DNA from: Drechslerella dactyloides
Lineage: Eukaryota > Ascomycota > Orbiliomycetes > Orbiliales > Orbiliaceae
Direction of reading: 5' to 3'
Assembly (NCBI GenBank): GCA_020064725.1
Contig: JAGTWJ010000006.1
Coordinates: forward strand, 1,426,001-1,490,000
Length of the DNA stretch: 64,000 bases
Shown here: piece after piece, positions 26,245 through 38,618 of the stretch
Layout: each line of letters starts with the position of its first letter
Position numbering within the stretch: the first letter of the stretch is position 1
Notes under the pieces: generated by a model
Seen by the model: only the letters and a program-made list of their open reading frames with translations
Told to the model about the DNA's origin: nothing
Database searches by the model: none
Made by a program: the position numbers and the translations under genes

Positions 26245-29200
26245 CTATGCGTATCTCGGTGGTCCACCAGGTGGCGGCCTTTCTCTTGCATAAGGTAAAC
26301 GGTCCTCAACATCTCGTCCGGGACCTCCGGCATACTCCCGCTCCCTGAACACTCTCTCGCGCTCCTCTGGCGGTCCCGCCGGTGCCCCGAGAGCATACTC
26401 CCTCACATATCCACCGTCTCGACCGTGCATCTGCGGCGGTGGCATCTGCTGAGACAGCGGTGGAGGGGGTGGCGCATACTCTCGCGCGTACCCATCCCTC
26501 GTATATTCTCTATACCCGCGGTCGTACGGCCCGTAATCATAGTCTCGCTCACGGTAGTACCTGTCACCAAGAAGTATCTCCTGTTCGTCGACGTACCGTC
26601 TTGCTGGCGGCTGCTGTGACGGTTGCGCGTGCTGTGGTGGTGGCCCGGGAGCGGTGCTGTGTGATTGTGGGGGTGGCGGTCCAGGTGGTCCCGATGGTGG
26701 TGGATAGCCAGGGGACCGGGCACGGTATGGCCGCCCTTCTGGGTCGTTAGCATCAACGTAGACGACGCGAGTAACGTAAACGGGCACTCGCTCGCGGATT
26801 ATGACCGGGCGGTATGGATCGCCGTATGCATCGTAGGGCATCATGGCACGAGAGTGATGGTACGGTGGATAGTCAGCGTATAAAGGTGCATCGGCAGCAC
26901 GGATGAGCGCGCGGTCAGTTCGTAGCTCCTCAGCTGGTTCAGGTTGTTGCGGCGGTGGCGCTTGCGATGCAGCAGTACTTGCTCTCGGGGGCGGTCGTTC
27001 ACGGCCCGGCGAGACGGATCTGCTGGAGCGCCTAGGCCGTGCGATGGGCATTCTGCCGGCAGAGCGCGGGGATGGTGACCGGCCGCGAGGGACTCTTGAT
27101 GGTTCTTCATCTTCATATCTGTATCCGCGAGGTCCTGCACCTCCACGTCCAGGCGGTGGGGGTGAGCCAGGCCGGCGAGACGGGTATGCATAGTAGGGGT
27201 CATGATAAGAGTCCTGGTAGACGTATTCCGGAGCATATCCGCGCCCCTCGGGGCCAAGATAGATGCGTCTGGGGGACAGCGGGCGGGCAGGATGTTCTCG
27301 AGTTGGTGGAGGGTAGGGATCATAGGAATCATAGGGACTGCGACCATAGCCCATCATGGGAGGACCATGAGGTGGAGGCGGATAAGGGTCACGGTAGCGA
27401 AAGTACCCCGACGGCCGATACCGGTCCTGCGCAGGCGGAATACCGTACGCACGCGATCTTCCTGGCGACAAAGGCTCGAGAGTAGGCGAGTTGCGCGGGA
27501 TGGAAACGACTGGTGACGGTGGTGGTGGCTCTCTCTTGATGATCGGTGGCGGAGACGACTTCTTTTCCGCGCTGCCAGGTTGCTGCTGCTTGCCTTCCTT
27601 TCCGTTCCCAGCCCGCTTCTTCTGCTCTCCTGCTGCTGTAGCAGCATCGTCGCCATCGTCAACGTCAATGACCTTATGGTGCTCGTGGGATCGCATGAGG
27701 GCTACGCTGTCGACCGGACGCGTCGGCTGCGGGGCGGCAAATGTGGGGACTTTCACCGGTAGATCATCATGATTTGGAGAGTTTGAGCGCCGTTTCTAAA
27801 GACACCAACCGCGCCGGAAAATTCAACTTTAGCAAACCGCAATTACTATCTTATAAACGCGGCCAAGGCTATCCGAACGGAATGGGTGGATCGGGATTGG
27901 AAAGACCTTGAAGTTTCTGCCGTCGCCGGCCCAGCGATCTCGCTCGCGGTCTCTGTCCCGTTCGCGGTCCTGGCGCTCGCGTCGCTCTTCCTTGTTTGCA
28001 CTGTGGTTATTGTTCATTGCAGTCTTACGCAGTGGCTCCGCCGCCCGCTTGTCACCGTACTGTCGGTGGTCGCGCGGGGGTGGCCGCGCATATCCCTGTT
28101 GCTTCTCTTCTTCGCGTTTGTCATTTGGGTAGACTGAAGCCGGAACACCCGCCGACCCGCCGTTGCTATTGTTGTTACGGTTCTTCTCAGCTTGTGGCTG
28201 TTTAGCAGTGTTCGATACGGGCTGTTTCCCAGTTGCAGGTTTCGGCGGGAGCGATGCCGCGTACTCCTGCGCCTTCTTCAAACTGGCCTGTAAGTCAGCA
28301 GTAGCAGGAGATGCTAGTGGTTGCAGTGGGACAGCGAGAGGTTTGCCGGCAGACTGGCTTGCTTCAACTGGTCGTTGCTGCTGCGTCTGGGCTGCAGCAG
28401 GCTCAGCGTCAGGCTTGCGAGAGTCTACGGCAGGCTTGTTGTCTACAACCATAGGATCCGGCTGTGTCTGCTGGTTCTGATTAGCTAACGGCACGAGATG
28501 CGGCAGCGGTAGCGGAGGCACGGGGAGCAGCGCGGGGAAACCCGGCGGAAGCTCGAACGGCGGCGGGACCGGCGGGACGGGAAGTCTCGACAGGTGCTGC
28601 GCAAACGCGTTCACGTTGATATCCTCCTGCGTGGGATTCTGGCCGATCCACGGCTGCGCGGACGCCTGGTCAGCGCTCACTGTGGCTTCAAACAGGCCGG
28701 TCCAGGGGTTTGGAGTCGAAGTCGCGACGGTCTGCTCTCGCTGTGGTTGCATTTGCGGTTGCATCTGTGATTGTATCTGTGATTGCATCTGTGATTGCAT
28801 CTGCGGTTGCATCTGCACCGGTGCATCCTTCCCAGAGACAGTAATCACCGCTCTCCCATTGCGCTGCCCAGCCCCTTTAGCTGGCGGCGAGGACAGCGAC
28901 GCCGGGAAGACGGGTATCGGTCTCGCGGAGCCATTGCGGGCGGTATCGTCCTGCCCAGGTCTGTTGCTCGCGTTCACGTTCGCAGCTCGTGCGGGGTTCC
29001 CTGGCGCGTTATGGTTATTGTTATTGCTTTTCTTGTTCCTGTTACTGGCTGCTGCGGCGCCCTTGGGCTTGAACTTGGGATGTTGGCCAGAGCGCACGGT
29101 GTCGCGTAGTTGTACGAGCTTTCCGATTGCCAGGCGTTCTTCCTGTTCCGATAGCTGCATTTTGGCGAACGGCGGCGTCAAGCCTCCGCTGGCGGCCGTT

Positions 29201-29253
29201 GTCGCCATCGCGGGAGAAGAAAGGGGAGGCGTCCTAGAGATGGGTAGTGTCAA
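26245..29253 (-). CDS. Disordered Tyr/Arg/Pro-rich nuclear protein, unrecognised
   Basis: I do not recognise a family. Two exons are proposed: 27847-29253 and 26245-27795, with a 51-nt intron (donor GTAATT, branch-like GCTAAAG, acceptor CTTTAG), giving 985 aa. Two other in-phase donors (27906, 27858) would shorten exon 1. The N-terminus has one ordered-looking stretch (LSEQEERLAIGKLVQLRDT). It is followed by Gln/Pro/Asn-rich sequence with QMQ repeats and an Arg/Asp/Glu-rich segment, then KKRRSNSP formed at or near the splice junction, a likely nuclear localisation signal. The C-terminal half has VIDVDDGDD (SUMO-interaction-like), IIKREPPPP (SUMO-site-like PsiKxE) and a long Tyr/Arg/Pro-rich low-complexity tail (YRDPYPPPP, REYTRDGYAREYAPPPP). 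The composition suggests an RNA- or chromatin-associated condensate protein; this is inference only. Confidence 0.75.
28751..28816 (-). repeat. 12-bp tandem repeat coding for (S/P)QMQ
   Basis: About five imperfect copies of a 12-bp unit (GATTGCATCTGT on the plus strand) encode a Gln/Met repeat in exon 1 of the disordered protein. The region reads QMQPQMQSQMQSQIQSQMQ-like. Confidence 0.85.
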
Positions 29254-30990
29254 TGGGAGGTCGAGAGATGTCCAGCGGTCACGGTAGGGAATGGGTAGAG
29301 CCTGTCAGTTGGCGTGTCGTCCCGTCAGCAAATGGGTTAGCGCAGGGCGCCGACCCTTGCAGCCAGGATTAGCGTTAGCGGTTCTAGTTCTGCCGATAGG
29401 AAAAATCCCGGGAAGACCTCAGGTCTGATGATAGGGAGGGAGGGAGAAGGGCAGCTCGGCAGAGCTGGCAGGTGATGGAGGCTTCTGCTGCGATTTCAGT
29501 TGATGGAATCCGGCAGAGGCAGAGGGAGACAGCATGTGTATTTGAAGGGTGTCATGGAGCATGGTTGAAGGTGCAGATGGTGATGTGGAGGCCGAGTTCC
29601 GTCCGGCTGGGAAGGTCCGCCTCGCGCCTCAACGCACGCTTCCCAAAGCAAACATCACACAAAAGTCAACATTGAGCCAACGTACCGCAAGTTAACTGAC
29701 GATGCTGTCTTCAACTGCAGTTGGTACTATATCGCCCGACGATGAGGATAAAGCCCCATGACTAATCCTACTACAAGTATAGGCTTTCCATCTCAAAAAC
29801 GAGGGAGCTTGGTTGTGGACCAGGATCCAGATTGTATTATACCAACCTTGTTCCAGATACCTGTGCATAAGCCAACAGCACTCGTTGATGGCGGCTAGCT
29901 ATTGCAATATCAGCTACCATGTCCCGTGAATAGTTCGATATGCAATGTCTCGAGATGCTACGCCTAAATTATATCTACATGCATGCGCTCGATACATACG
30001 CTATACATAAAATATAACATCAGCAATCGCTTGCGTATACATCCAGACATCCATCCTCTGTTGTTCCAGTCGGGTTGGCACTGTCACTCAGTTCGGTTAC
30101 CCTTCTTAAGGCCCATGTAATGCTTTGCCAACTCAAGGTAACAGCAAGCTTTGATGGGCCGAAATATTTATATTTATCGTTTGTGGTTCCAAATATATAT
30201 GTGTCCAACATATTCTATACATAGAAGTCTTGGGCATCTAATTCGAGGGGGAGAGCTTACGGCCGCGGTATTTTTCCCTTACACCCAGTCTGCGTTATGC
30301 CAGCTACAGCTTCCAAGATGCGATTTCCTACCAGCCTAGGAAATGGGGCTTAACTCCATACATACAATGACGGTACCTAATGATTAGTTACAATCTATGC
30401 TGAGACCAGATGTAGAAATTGGCCAGTTTTGGCCTAAAAGTCAATTTTCCCGTGGAGTCCTTGGCTGGTACCGGTACTACGTACCTGGGTGAGTCCTTAG
30501 ATAAGCAGGATGTTATTCCTCAGTTATATAGCTACTTAGTAAGTACTTAGCCAATCTGGTCTCATAAGCTAGACCTTCCCTTTTACAAACTAATCCAAGT
30601 GGAATTAAAGAGGCGGGGTATATGACACACAAGCACTACCCACGTGCACCTATGCGACGCTGAGAAGTTGTATTCATTCCCGTGAGCAGTCGTGCAACTA
30701 TAGCTATATAGGGCTGACGGAGCACACCAGATATAGGCTGAACTATATACAGTAGCCGGGATTGTAGTATATCGCATTTGTTCTTAGATCGATATAATAT
30801 ACTTATTCATAACTAAGTACTTACTTACGTGAATACTCTTCCCCAGGACTTCTGGGAACCAGGCCATGGTACCACCAAAGCTGGAAACGGACCAGACTAC
30901 CTTGGAAGAAAACCACAAATACAACACAATTGCACATAATGTGTCGGGACCGGGCAGTACGTGCGATACAAGAATCTCTGCCGAGACTAG
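29254..30990. other. Spacer between disordered-protein gene and NLR region
   Basis: The first 450 nt (to about 29700) are GC-rich and probably the promoter and 5' UTR of the minus-strand gene. The rest is AT-rich with many TATATA and AGGTAC-type words and no coding signal that I can support. Confidence 0.5.
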
Positions 30991-31323
30991 TTAGACTAGT
31001 TCACGGCTTTGTCCCATCCAGCGCCTCCATTTTATCTCCTTGGTAATTTTTCTTGAAACACGTGTATTAACCATTGCGGTTTCGAAACCTAAGAAACCGA
31101 GCAACAGAATAAGCACCAGGTAGGAAATAATGTACATATCCGCATTTTCGCTGCGAACTTCTCTTGCGACATATCGGATGTTACACTGTATCAGTGCCCA
31201 TGTTTTCGGGTTTCGATGGACTTTAATGATGTTCAGGGAGTTTTCTGGGACAATCTGCACAGCAATCGGTAGACTATGTAAGTGTATGATCGCTGGAAAT
31301 ACATGCAAATACACATACAACAA
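30991..31323 (-). CDS. Possible small single-pass membrane protein, unrecognised
   Basis: A minus-strand open frame of up to 110 codons lies directly downstream of the NLR gene. The second two thirds look protein-like: a polar stretch (NIRYVAREVRSENAD), one strong hydrophobic helix (MYIISYLVLILLLGFLGF) and a basic tail (RKITKEIKWRRWMG). The first 25 codons may be intron, since GATTGCTGTGCAG near 31260 is a usable acceptor. No upstream exon was found. It could be a real small gene, the last exon of a decayed gene, or chance. Confidence 0.3.
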   Translation of the reverse strand: MLYVYLHVFPAIIHLHSLPIAVQIVPENSLNIIKVHRNPKTWALIQCNIRYVAREVRSENADMYIISYLVLILLLGFLGFETAMVNTRVSRKITKEIKWRRWMGQSRELV

Positions 31324-31454
31324 GGGGGATCGATTTTGTCATGCACCTGGAACGCCCTAAAGTGAAAATATCTTTCCGGGATCTTGTAAGGTTGCGAGAG
31401 ACGGTAAATGAATAGAGAGTAATCAAGGAGCGATCAAGGCAAAGAGCGAACTCT

Positions 31455-34400
31455 CTAATCGTTGAGTGTAAAGAACGAAACTCCGCCGGAACCGTTGCCT
31501 AAACCGATAGTATTGCCGTGAGCGGCATACATTGCACTGTTGTATGGGTTGGGTCTGTAATCGGATGGAATCCAGATGAGCTTTTCCCCGCGTCTGATCA
31601 GCCATTCATCTTTGAAGAGAATGGTTTTCTCCTGCTTGTCATCCTGCTCGTCATCCTGTGATTGGGCCGCCTCGACTGGAAAGAATTCGCGTATGGTGAT
31701 GGCGCGTTGACCGTCATTAGCGTAGTGCAAGATGTTTAGCATGGCCCCGGTAGCCACATCCCAGAGCCTGGCTGTCGAGGTTTCGTCCGATAGCGATGAT
31801 ACTGACATGAGAGTTTTGTGATCGGGCGCGAAAACTATCTTATCGATATTGTCTGTATGCCCGTTGAATGTCTGCTGAACTGTTCCCGTAGCCGTGTCCC
31901 AGATTTTGATTGTATTGTCGTCTAATGCCGATGCGAGCACTGTTTTGCTGTTGGATGGGAATACTACGTAATACACTCTGCTTGTATGGTGCAGCACTTG
32001 TAGTGCTGCACCTGTAGCCACATCCCAGAGCCTAACTGTCGTGTCGGGCGATCCTGATGCAAGCATTTCGCTATCGGGGGAGAATGTAAAAGTCCAAGCA
32101 TCTGCTGTGTGCCCGCTCAGCACTCGCTGTACGACTCCTGTGGATGGGTCCCAAAGCCGAACCGTTTTTGCGGATGCCGTTGATGCAACTGTTTTGCCAT
32201 TGGGCGAAAATAACACTGCATCAGTAGGTCGGACCTGGGTGCTCATTGTGTGCCCAGCCAACGGTTGCTGTACCGCGCCTACTTGTATAGCCAAGTCCCA
32301 GAGCCGGACTGCGTTATCCACCCCTCCTGATGCCAGTATTGCGGCGTCATGAGGTGAAAATGACACACTTGCAACAGGGCCTGTATGCCCTCTCAGCAGC
32401 TGTTGCGCTATTCCTGTAGCTGTATCCCAGAGTATAATTGTTTTGTCCCATGACCCTGATGCCAGAAATTTACCATCATGTGAAAACGTTACACTATTGA
32501 CGCTTTCTAAGTGCCCGCACAACGTCCGCTCCGCTCCTGTAGTCAGATCAGAGAGTCTGACTGTATTATTTGATGATGCCAATGCGAGTGTTTTACCGTC
32601 GGGTGAGAAAGCCAAACTGTTAACTCCGCCTTTATGCCTGTTCAGCACCTGTTGTAATGCCCCTGTAGCCACATCCCAGAGTCTGACTGTATCGTCAGTT
32701 GGTGATGGTGATGCAAGCGTTTTGCCATCAGGCGAAAACGCGATACTGCGGTGACCTTTGATATGGCCATCCATCGTCCGCTCTGCCCCAGTAGTCGTAT
32801 TCCAGAACCTGACTGTTTTATCTTCCGAATCCGACGCTACGGCCGATGCGAGCGTTACACCGTCAGGTGAGAACGCTATAGTGACGACATTTTCTGGATG
32901 TCCGTCCAGCGTCTGCTCGATGCCTGTAGCGGTATCCCAGAGCCTAATTGTATCATCAGATAATGCCAGTCCGAGTACTGTGCCGTTGGGTGAGAGCGCC
33001 AGACACTTCATGGCTATCGGATAATGCTTTCGTATCTGCTCAATTCCTGTGGCTACATCCCAAAGTCTGATTGTTCCGTCGTATGATGCCGATACGATTG
33101 TTTTTCCATCGTGTGAGAACGCTACTTTATAGACGTATGATGTATGCCCGTACAGCGTCTGAAGCAAGCCGTCCCAGTCATCTTGGACCCGAGGTAATTG
33201 GCTCGCCCACCTGATGCTCTCTTCTGGTTTGAATATGCACCTAACAATACTTCTCTTCGGAGAGAACACAAGTGCTGAATAGTATGTCTGCAACGGTGCC
33301 TTGTCGATAATATAAAGATTTTGAAACATGAACCGCCTGATATCGTGAACAAGAGCAGATATGTCGTTGCTGTTTTCCGTCTAAATGAATTCTTTCAGCT
33401 GAGTATCTTCAAGGCGATAATGGAAGGGATCCGGATCCTGCTTACACCTAACGTCGACTTTAAGGTATTGATCATCCCGACCATCTCACGCATTTCGCCT
33501 GACAAACTGATTGCTTCAAACCAGTTGAGGAGATGTTTCCGTAGGAATTTATGCACCTGGCTGTCATCGGCAATCTTGTCTGCGCTCTGCTCCAAGTGGT
33601 GCACCCAGTAGCGGCACGCGTACTGAAGCTCCGGTGCTATATGCTTCTCGACCGTTGCCTTGTCGACATCCCCCCGGAGAGTCCCAAGGGATAAGCCGCA
33701 AATGTTCTCTCGCAAGCCTGTAGGGCCGGACATGAGCTCGATGCATCTCGTATATATTTTCCTGTGGGCCTCCTTATCGTTTATCCAGAAGCATTGGAAC
33801 CTGCTGTTGTCACAGAGACGTCGGTTGAAAAGAAAGTCGCGAAAGGACAGATGGAACATCCTAACAGCGGTGTGTCGGTTGGCTCTAGGGGGGATGTCGA
33901 GAACAGAGTGCAAGTGCTCCAGCATGCAGTCGATCGTTTCTTCGGGCAGAGAAATGAGACTCGATAGCGAGGGAATCGAAAGTGGGCTCACGAGGTTCAG
34001 AATCGTTCCGACTATATCTCTGAAATCCTTTGCTAGTGTGTCCTCGGGATCGGAAGTCTCGTCGATAGCCAGTGCGAGTGGATGCAAAATCGGAAAGTAA
34101 GTTTGCTCCAGTTTCCCCACGTGCCAATTTGCTTGATATTCCATCACGATCTTGATCTGTTTCTCGGGATTTCGGTGCCTGTCGGCGATGAAGCGACACG
34201 CTGTGGCGGCAAAGATGAACAAGGGCACAGCCATCTCGATCAACCTTTGAGTTTTCTCGTCACCCGGCCAAGTGGGCGGAAGCGAACGGTATTTGCGTAT
34301 CTTTGCGAATTCGCTTTCCAGAAAAAGGCCGATATCATGTTCGATCCCGGGGGCCTCCTGCAAGACCATGTCTTGATAGGTCCCTCCGGAGAGTTCACTG

Positions 34401-35535
34401 AAACCTTCGCGAAGCTGCACCTCCGGCCTGCTTGTCAGAAAAATACGCATATCGAAAGCCTGTATCTTCTTCAAGCGCCTCAGTAGAGAGATGATGAGCT
34501 TTTGGTCCTGCTCGTGATCGCATTCGTCCAGCGCGTCGACGACCAAAACTGCCGTGGTGGCTTGAGCTGACGAGCTTTCCAGCTGCGACAGAGGCTCAAA
34601 TATCAACTTGTCGAACTGTTCGGTAAGGTTCTTGCTTGGGATATCGGGGTCGTCATCGATCGCGCTTTGTATGCCTGGCGTGACATCGGGAATGTGATTC
34701 GCCAACTGGGACGCAAGCGTCGTGAAAAATTTCGCGGCATTTCCTCGATCCTTTTCGCCTCTTCTGAAGAAGAAGCTTGCCGCGAGCTGCCGTTCTCCCT
34801 TGAGGTATCCGGCGACGGTTCGCGAGATTGTGGACTTTCCCGTTCCCGCGACACCACTTAGCCAGAATATACACTTGCCGTCGTTGTCTTTTACCCATTC
34901 TTCGATGCGCTGTCGTAGATCCGTCCTGGTCCCTGGCAAGCACTCGGGCTCGTGCTGATCCGCAAAGCTCCCGTAGGCGGCACCTTCGGCCAAATGGAGA
35001 CCGGCAAAGTCGAGTTTTCGATTGACTTTCCGCAGTTGGACCCTATATAATGCAATCGTCCATATTAGACGATATCAATGAGACTTAGTGCCAACGGCAG
35101 GCTGAAAAGGCACTCGAGTATTTAAGCGACGTACACTTGTTCAATATTCAGGGCTGCATTGATGGAATTCCTCCACCTGTCGAGACTTTCGACGACCTTG
35201 AGAACTTCGGGCCCAGTAAAAGGCCATTTAGCGCGTTTGATGACTCTGCGAAACTTGTGCTCCTTTCCTGATTCCAACTTGCCGTTGAGTTTCTGCAGTT
35301 CCGAACGGCAGCCTTTGAGCGCGTTCTCCAGATCCGCGGACTCGGAGAGCTTTTGGTCACTTGGACTGCGAACGAGCTTTTCCACGCGCTTGACCAGTTC
35401 ATTGATGCTGGCGACCTCCGATTGAAGACTTTCGATGTCCCGTTTCGCGTCCTTGACGCTCGAATAGATTTTCCAACAACTGTCGATGGCTTGAATTACT
35501 GCGATGATGCTAGCTGTGACTGATAGCGGGTCCAT
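31455..35535 (-). CDS. NACHT-WD40 STAND/NLR protein
   Basis: Fungal NLR-type receptor, by family a candidate for self/non-self recognition. Exons are 35135-35535, 33446-35042 and 31455-33380 (introns 92 and 65 nt), giving 1307 aa. The N-terminal about 130 residues (MDPLSVTASIIAVIQAID...) match the fungal STAND N-terminal domain type. The NACHT domain has Walker A GVAGTGKST at 197-205 and Walker B TTAVLVVDALDECD, then a winged-helix-like region containing VRMFHLSFRDFL. The linker DIRRFMFQNLYIIDKAPLQ leads into 11 WD40 repeats (about 730-1260). Splicing is supported by strong donors GTACGT and GTAAGC and by restoration of this family linker. The repeats are clearly diverged from one another rather than near-identical. 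There is no frameshift or stop. The gene is isolated: more than 2 kb of noncoding DNA on both sides except one doubtful small ORF. Confidence 0.93.
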
Positions 35536-38500
35536 GTTGCGTTAAGACCAATTCTGATTGGTATGGAAAAGCGGGGATGTTGCTGGTATTAGATTATGAA
35601 CACCAGCCTTTTGCACGAGGCAAGGGAAAACGAAGAGCTTGTTGTACGAGACCGATTCAGAAGAGATTCAGCCTTACTTACGACAGCGCAAGGTTGCAGC
35701 ACAGTATGTACATGTGCTTCAGCCAATCCTGTCTTTCTCGATATCTAGGGATCGAAGTGTAAGCTATAGCAGCAGGTGCCATTCGCATCTACATTTCTGG
35801 CAAACTGGTGTTGACTGTAAACAAAAATGGATGCACATCGGAAAGTGCTTGAGCCTCAGTACTCCATGGCCCCGAGGTCAGACTTGCTCGGACCCGGTGA
35901 TCTCCCGTCTGAATATCTTTGTCGATGATGGATTTGGCACCTATGCTATATACTACTTGCAAAATGCATGCCGGCTGCCAGCATGCTGAGTCCGACCGGC
36001 CGACCATTCGGCAGCTTTGTATATACATGAGTTGCGGGTAGGATCCATTACACTATATATAGCTAACTGCAAGGATCAGTCGTAATATGGTTTAACTGAT
36101 GGGGAATTTTAAGCGCGCACGAACGTTTCATTTATAGCGGAGCCGAAGACGCATGCTAGGACCCTGAAAACAAGAAATGGGCAAAACAAACGCTCGAATC
36201 AGGTCGTGTCTTCAAGTGTCGACCTCTCTGTGTATAGGTGCGACTATGCTCTATGCACAAATCCATATGACAATGCTCGGTCGGTTGATAAATTCGTAAG
36301 AGGTATGTACTATACAAGACTCCTACAAGTAGCCAGCCGCTGGCAGCCACTGCAGCTTCTCTTAACATGAGGTTGGCCAACAACGCATATGTGTGTGTGA
36401 TTTTGACTACATTTGTGGAACAGCAAAGTTAAAGCCCGACTGCACGCTATACCTCGGTGGCTGCGCTGCCGCACTTAGGTCCGACTATGCTGTATATATC
36501 TATATCAATTCAAGTGAAGTCGTCTTTCTATTCGGGGTCTTTATATTTGCCCACCACCTATATTTGGTAGGACTCCTGGCCGCAAGATATCAACGTGTGT
36601 CCGCGACTTTGTCTCTGCCCATCCATACTAGTGCGGCTGCTAAGTATTCTAGAAGTCTTGAGAATTAAATTGAACGATATATTTTCAGCATACGTACGTA
36701 CGCGCATACGCCCTGCCCTACGGCGTTCCTTTATCAAGTAATATATGTTTTCGAGTAGATCTGAAAGATGAAACCATCTTTGCTGTCGCGCGAGCATACT
36801 TGTATATATACGTGTAAACCCGGTCCTATATAATCTCTATCAAATCAGAATTCAGCTGCTCGGATACATAATTTTACAGTCGAGGCCGTGGTATATGCCT
36901 TCTCTGGTATACTATTGACCGGGTCTCGGGGCACGACGCCGAGGCTCACTGCGGTTTGTTCCGCCGCTGCGGGCTACGTTTGTGGCCCCTGGCGTTCTAG
37001 CTTCGAGACTACTATTGACCTATATAAGGGCCGACAGTAGGGTATCCACATCTACATTTACATCTGTGCCCGTGCCTGTGCCCGTGCACGTACCTCTATA
37101 CGTAGCTCTACATATATCCGTATCCATTTCCTTCACTTCTAAAGATTTAGCAAGTAGGTACCTACCCACCTCATGCAAGTACTCGAGAAGACCTTAGGAT
37201 CGAGATGATATGTTTTTCGTATATGTCCGTCTTATGACGTACGTACGCGTTCTTTGTATCGAGCTCACGTGCGAGCTAGACCACCGCACTTTAACAAGCG
37301 TGCCGTAGGCTAGGATCCGATATTCTCTTCACTATAGTACAGGTAGGTCGGGGTGCCACGTCCGGATGCGGCATCCCACTTTGTATGCGTTTTGATGTAT
37401 GTACAAATGTTGCACCCGATTTCCTCATACAAATTTCGGACGCGCGCGGCACCCGTTTTTTCCTTACTATTTCGGGTGCCACATCCTTCGGCCTATAGCT
37501 ACGGTTCAGTCGGCTGCTAGATCTTCCCGAAATAAACAAAGTATTATCATATTTTGTTCCTCAAAAGTGGATTTTACAAACTTCCCCTCGGTAGGCTTTG
37601 CAGTAGCTATAGCGTGGCGTATATCCCCACATCAAATCTGTAAATTTATATTTTAAAGTTGGTGAAGACTTATAACATATAGCTAGCTGCAATGCAGCGC
37701 TTTGGCCCGACTACTTTGTATATATACCTAGCCATGCAATGAAATACAGAAATAGACATACATCTTGTAATCGGTGTATATACATGCCCACCGCCCGCCC
37801 ACCCATATATGTGCTTTAAACACGAGATGTATATCTGTGCCTGTGTCTATCCCTACCGCTGCTACCGGCCTAGACGTATACATAGACATGCATGCACTTG
37901 TCTCGTAAACTAGACTGCCGGGTAGTGTCCACACTGCAGAAGTCTCCAAGCAAAAAGAGAAAAAAATGGGTGGTAACGTTGTAGAAGCCGATGGAAAGTG
38001 TGTGTATCAATTTCATGGATATCGATGACACAATGATCGATTTAATTAATTGTATGTAACTGCATGCATGGGGCTCAAATACCTGTTGCTTCCCATAAAG
38101 TACTTGGTTCCTTACCGATGCATTTGCTTCCACCATCGTAGAATGTCTTCGCTGCTTCGACACAATATTTAAATTCTTTCGTTCAACCACATATGTCAGC
38201 AGGGCGAGCAGTGCTGATTGGGATGCCACAAACATATTGGCGTGCCGTAGCTGTATACAAACGGGAATTGCTACATTATCCCGCAGAGCCAACGACTGCC
38301 CATCAAGCCTGACACTAGTATCGTATTACTCGTACACTATTATAAACCCACCATCACAGCCATGCCGACGCCTTACTCAGCGTACCAACATCACACGATG
38401 CAGCACCAAAATAGTCACCACCAATGCCTGAAAATAGGATAGATAGAGGATAGATAGAGGATAGATAGATGGATAGTCCATAGTCACTACGGCGCAAAGA

Positions 38501-38618
38501 AATTCGTAACGTACCGGGTATAACATAACTACATCAACCAAACTACTAAACGAAATAAAAAAAAATACTTACAACATACCAAGGTATCATCACATAATTC
38601 AATATGAGGATAATCGCG
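35536..38618. other. 3 kb spacer upstream of the NLR gene
   Basis: AT-rich and full of stops, with TATATA and GTATATATAC words. It contains degenerate pyrimidine-rich simple sequence near 37050-37130 and an 11-bp tandem repeat at 38436-38468. No gene is supported. Confidence 0.55.
38436..38468. repeat. Three tandem copies of 11-bp AGGATAGATAG
   Basis: Three exact 11-bp copies followed by a partial GATAGATGG copy, about 150 nt downstream of the stop codon of the Whi5-like gene. Confidence 0.9.

Noticed and set aside
28616..29287. 223-aa plus-strand frame with regular Cys-Gly-Cys-Ile pattern
   Set aside because: Antisense reading of the 12-bp Gln/Met repeat and GC-rich exon of the disordered protein; no independent support.
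32041..33024. Series of plus-strand frames of about 90-105 aa across the NLR gene
   Set aside because: They are antisense shadows of the WD40 repeats; their regular recurrence follows the repeat period.
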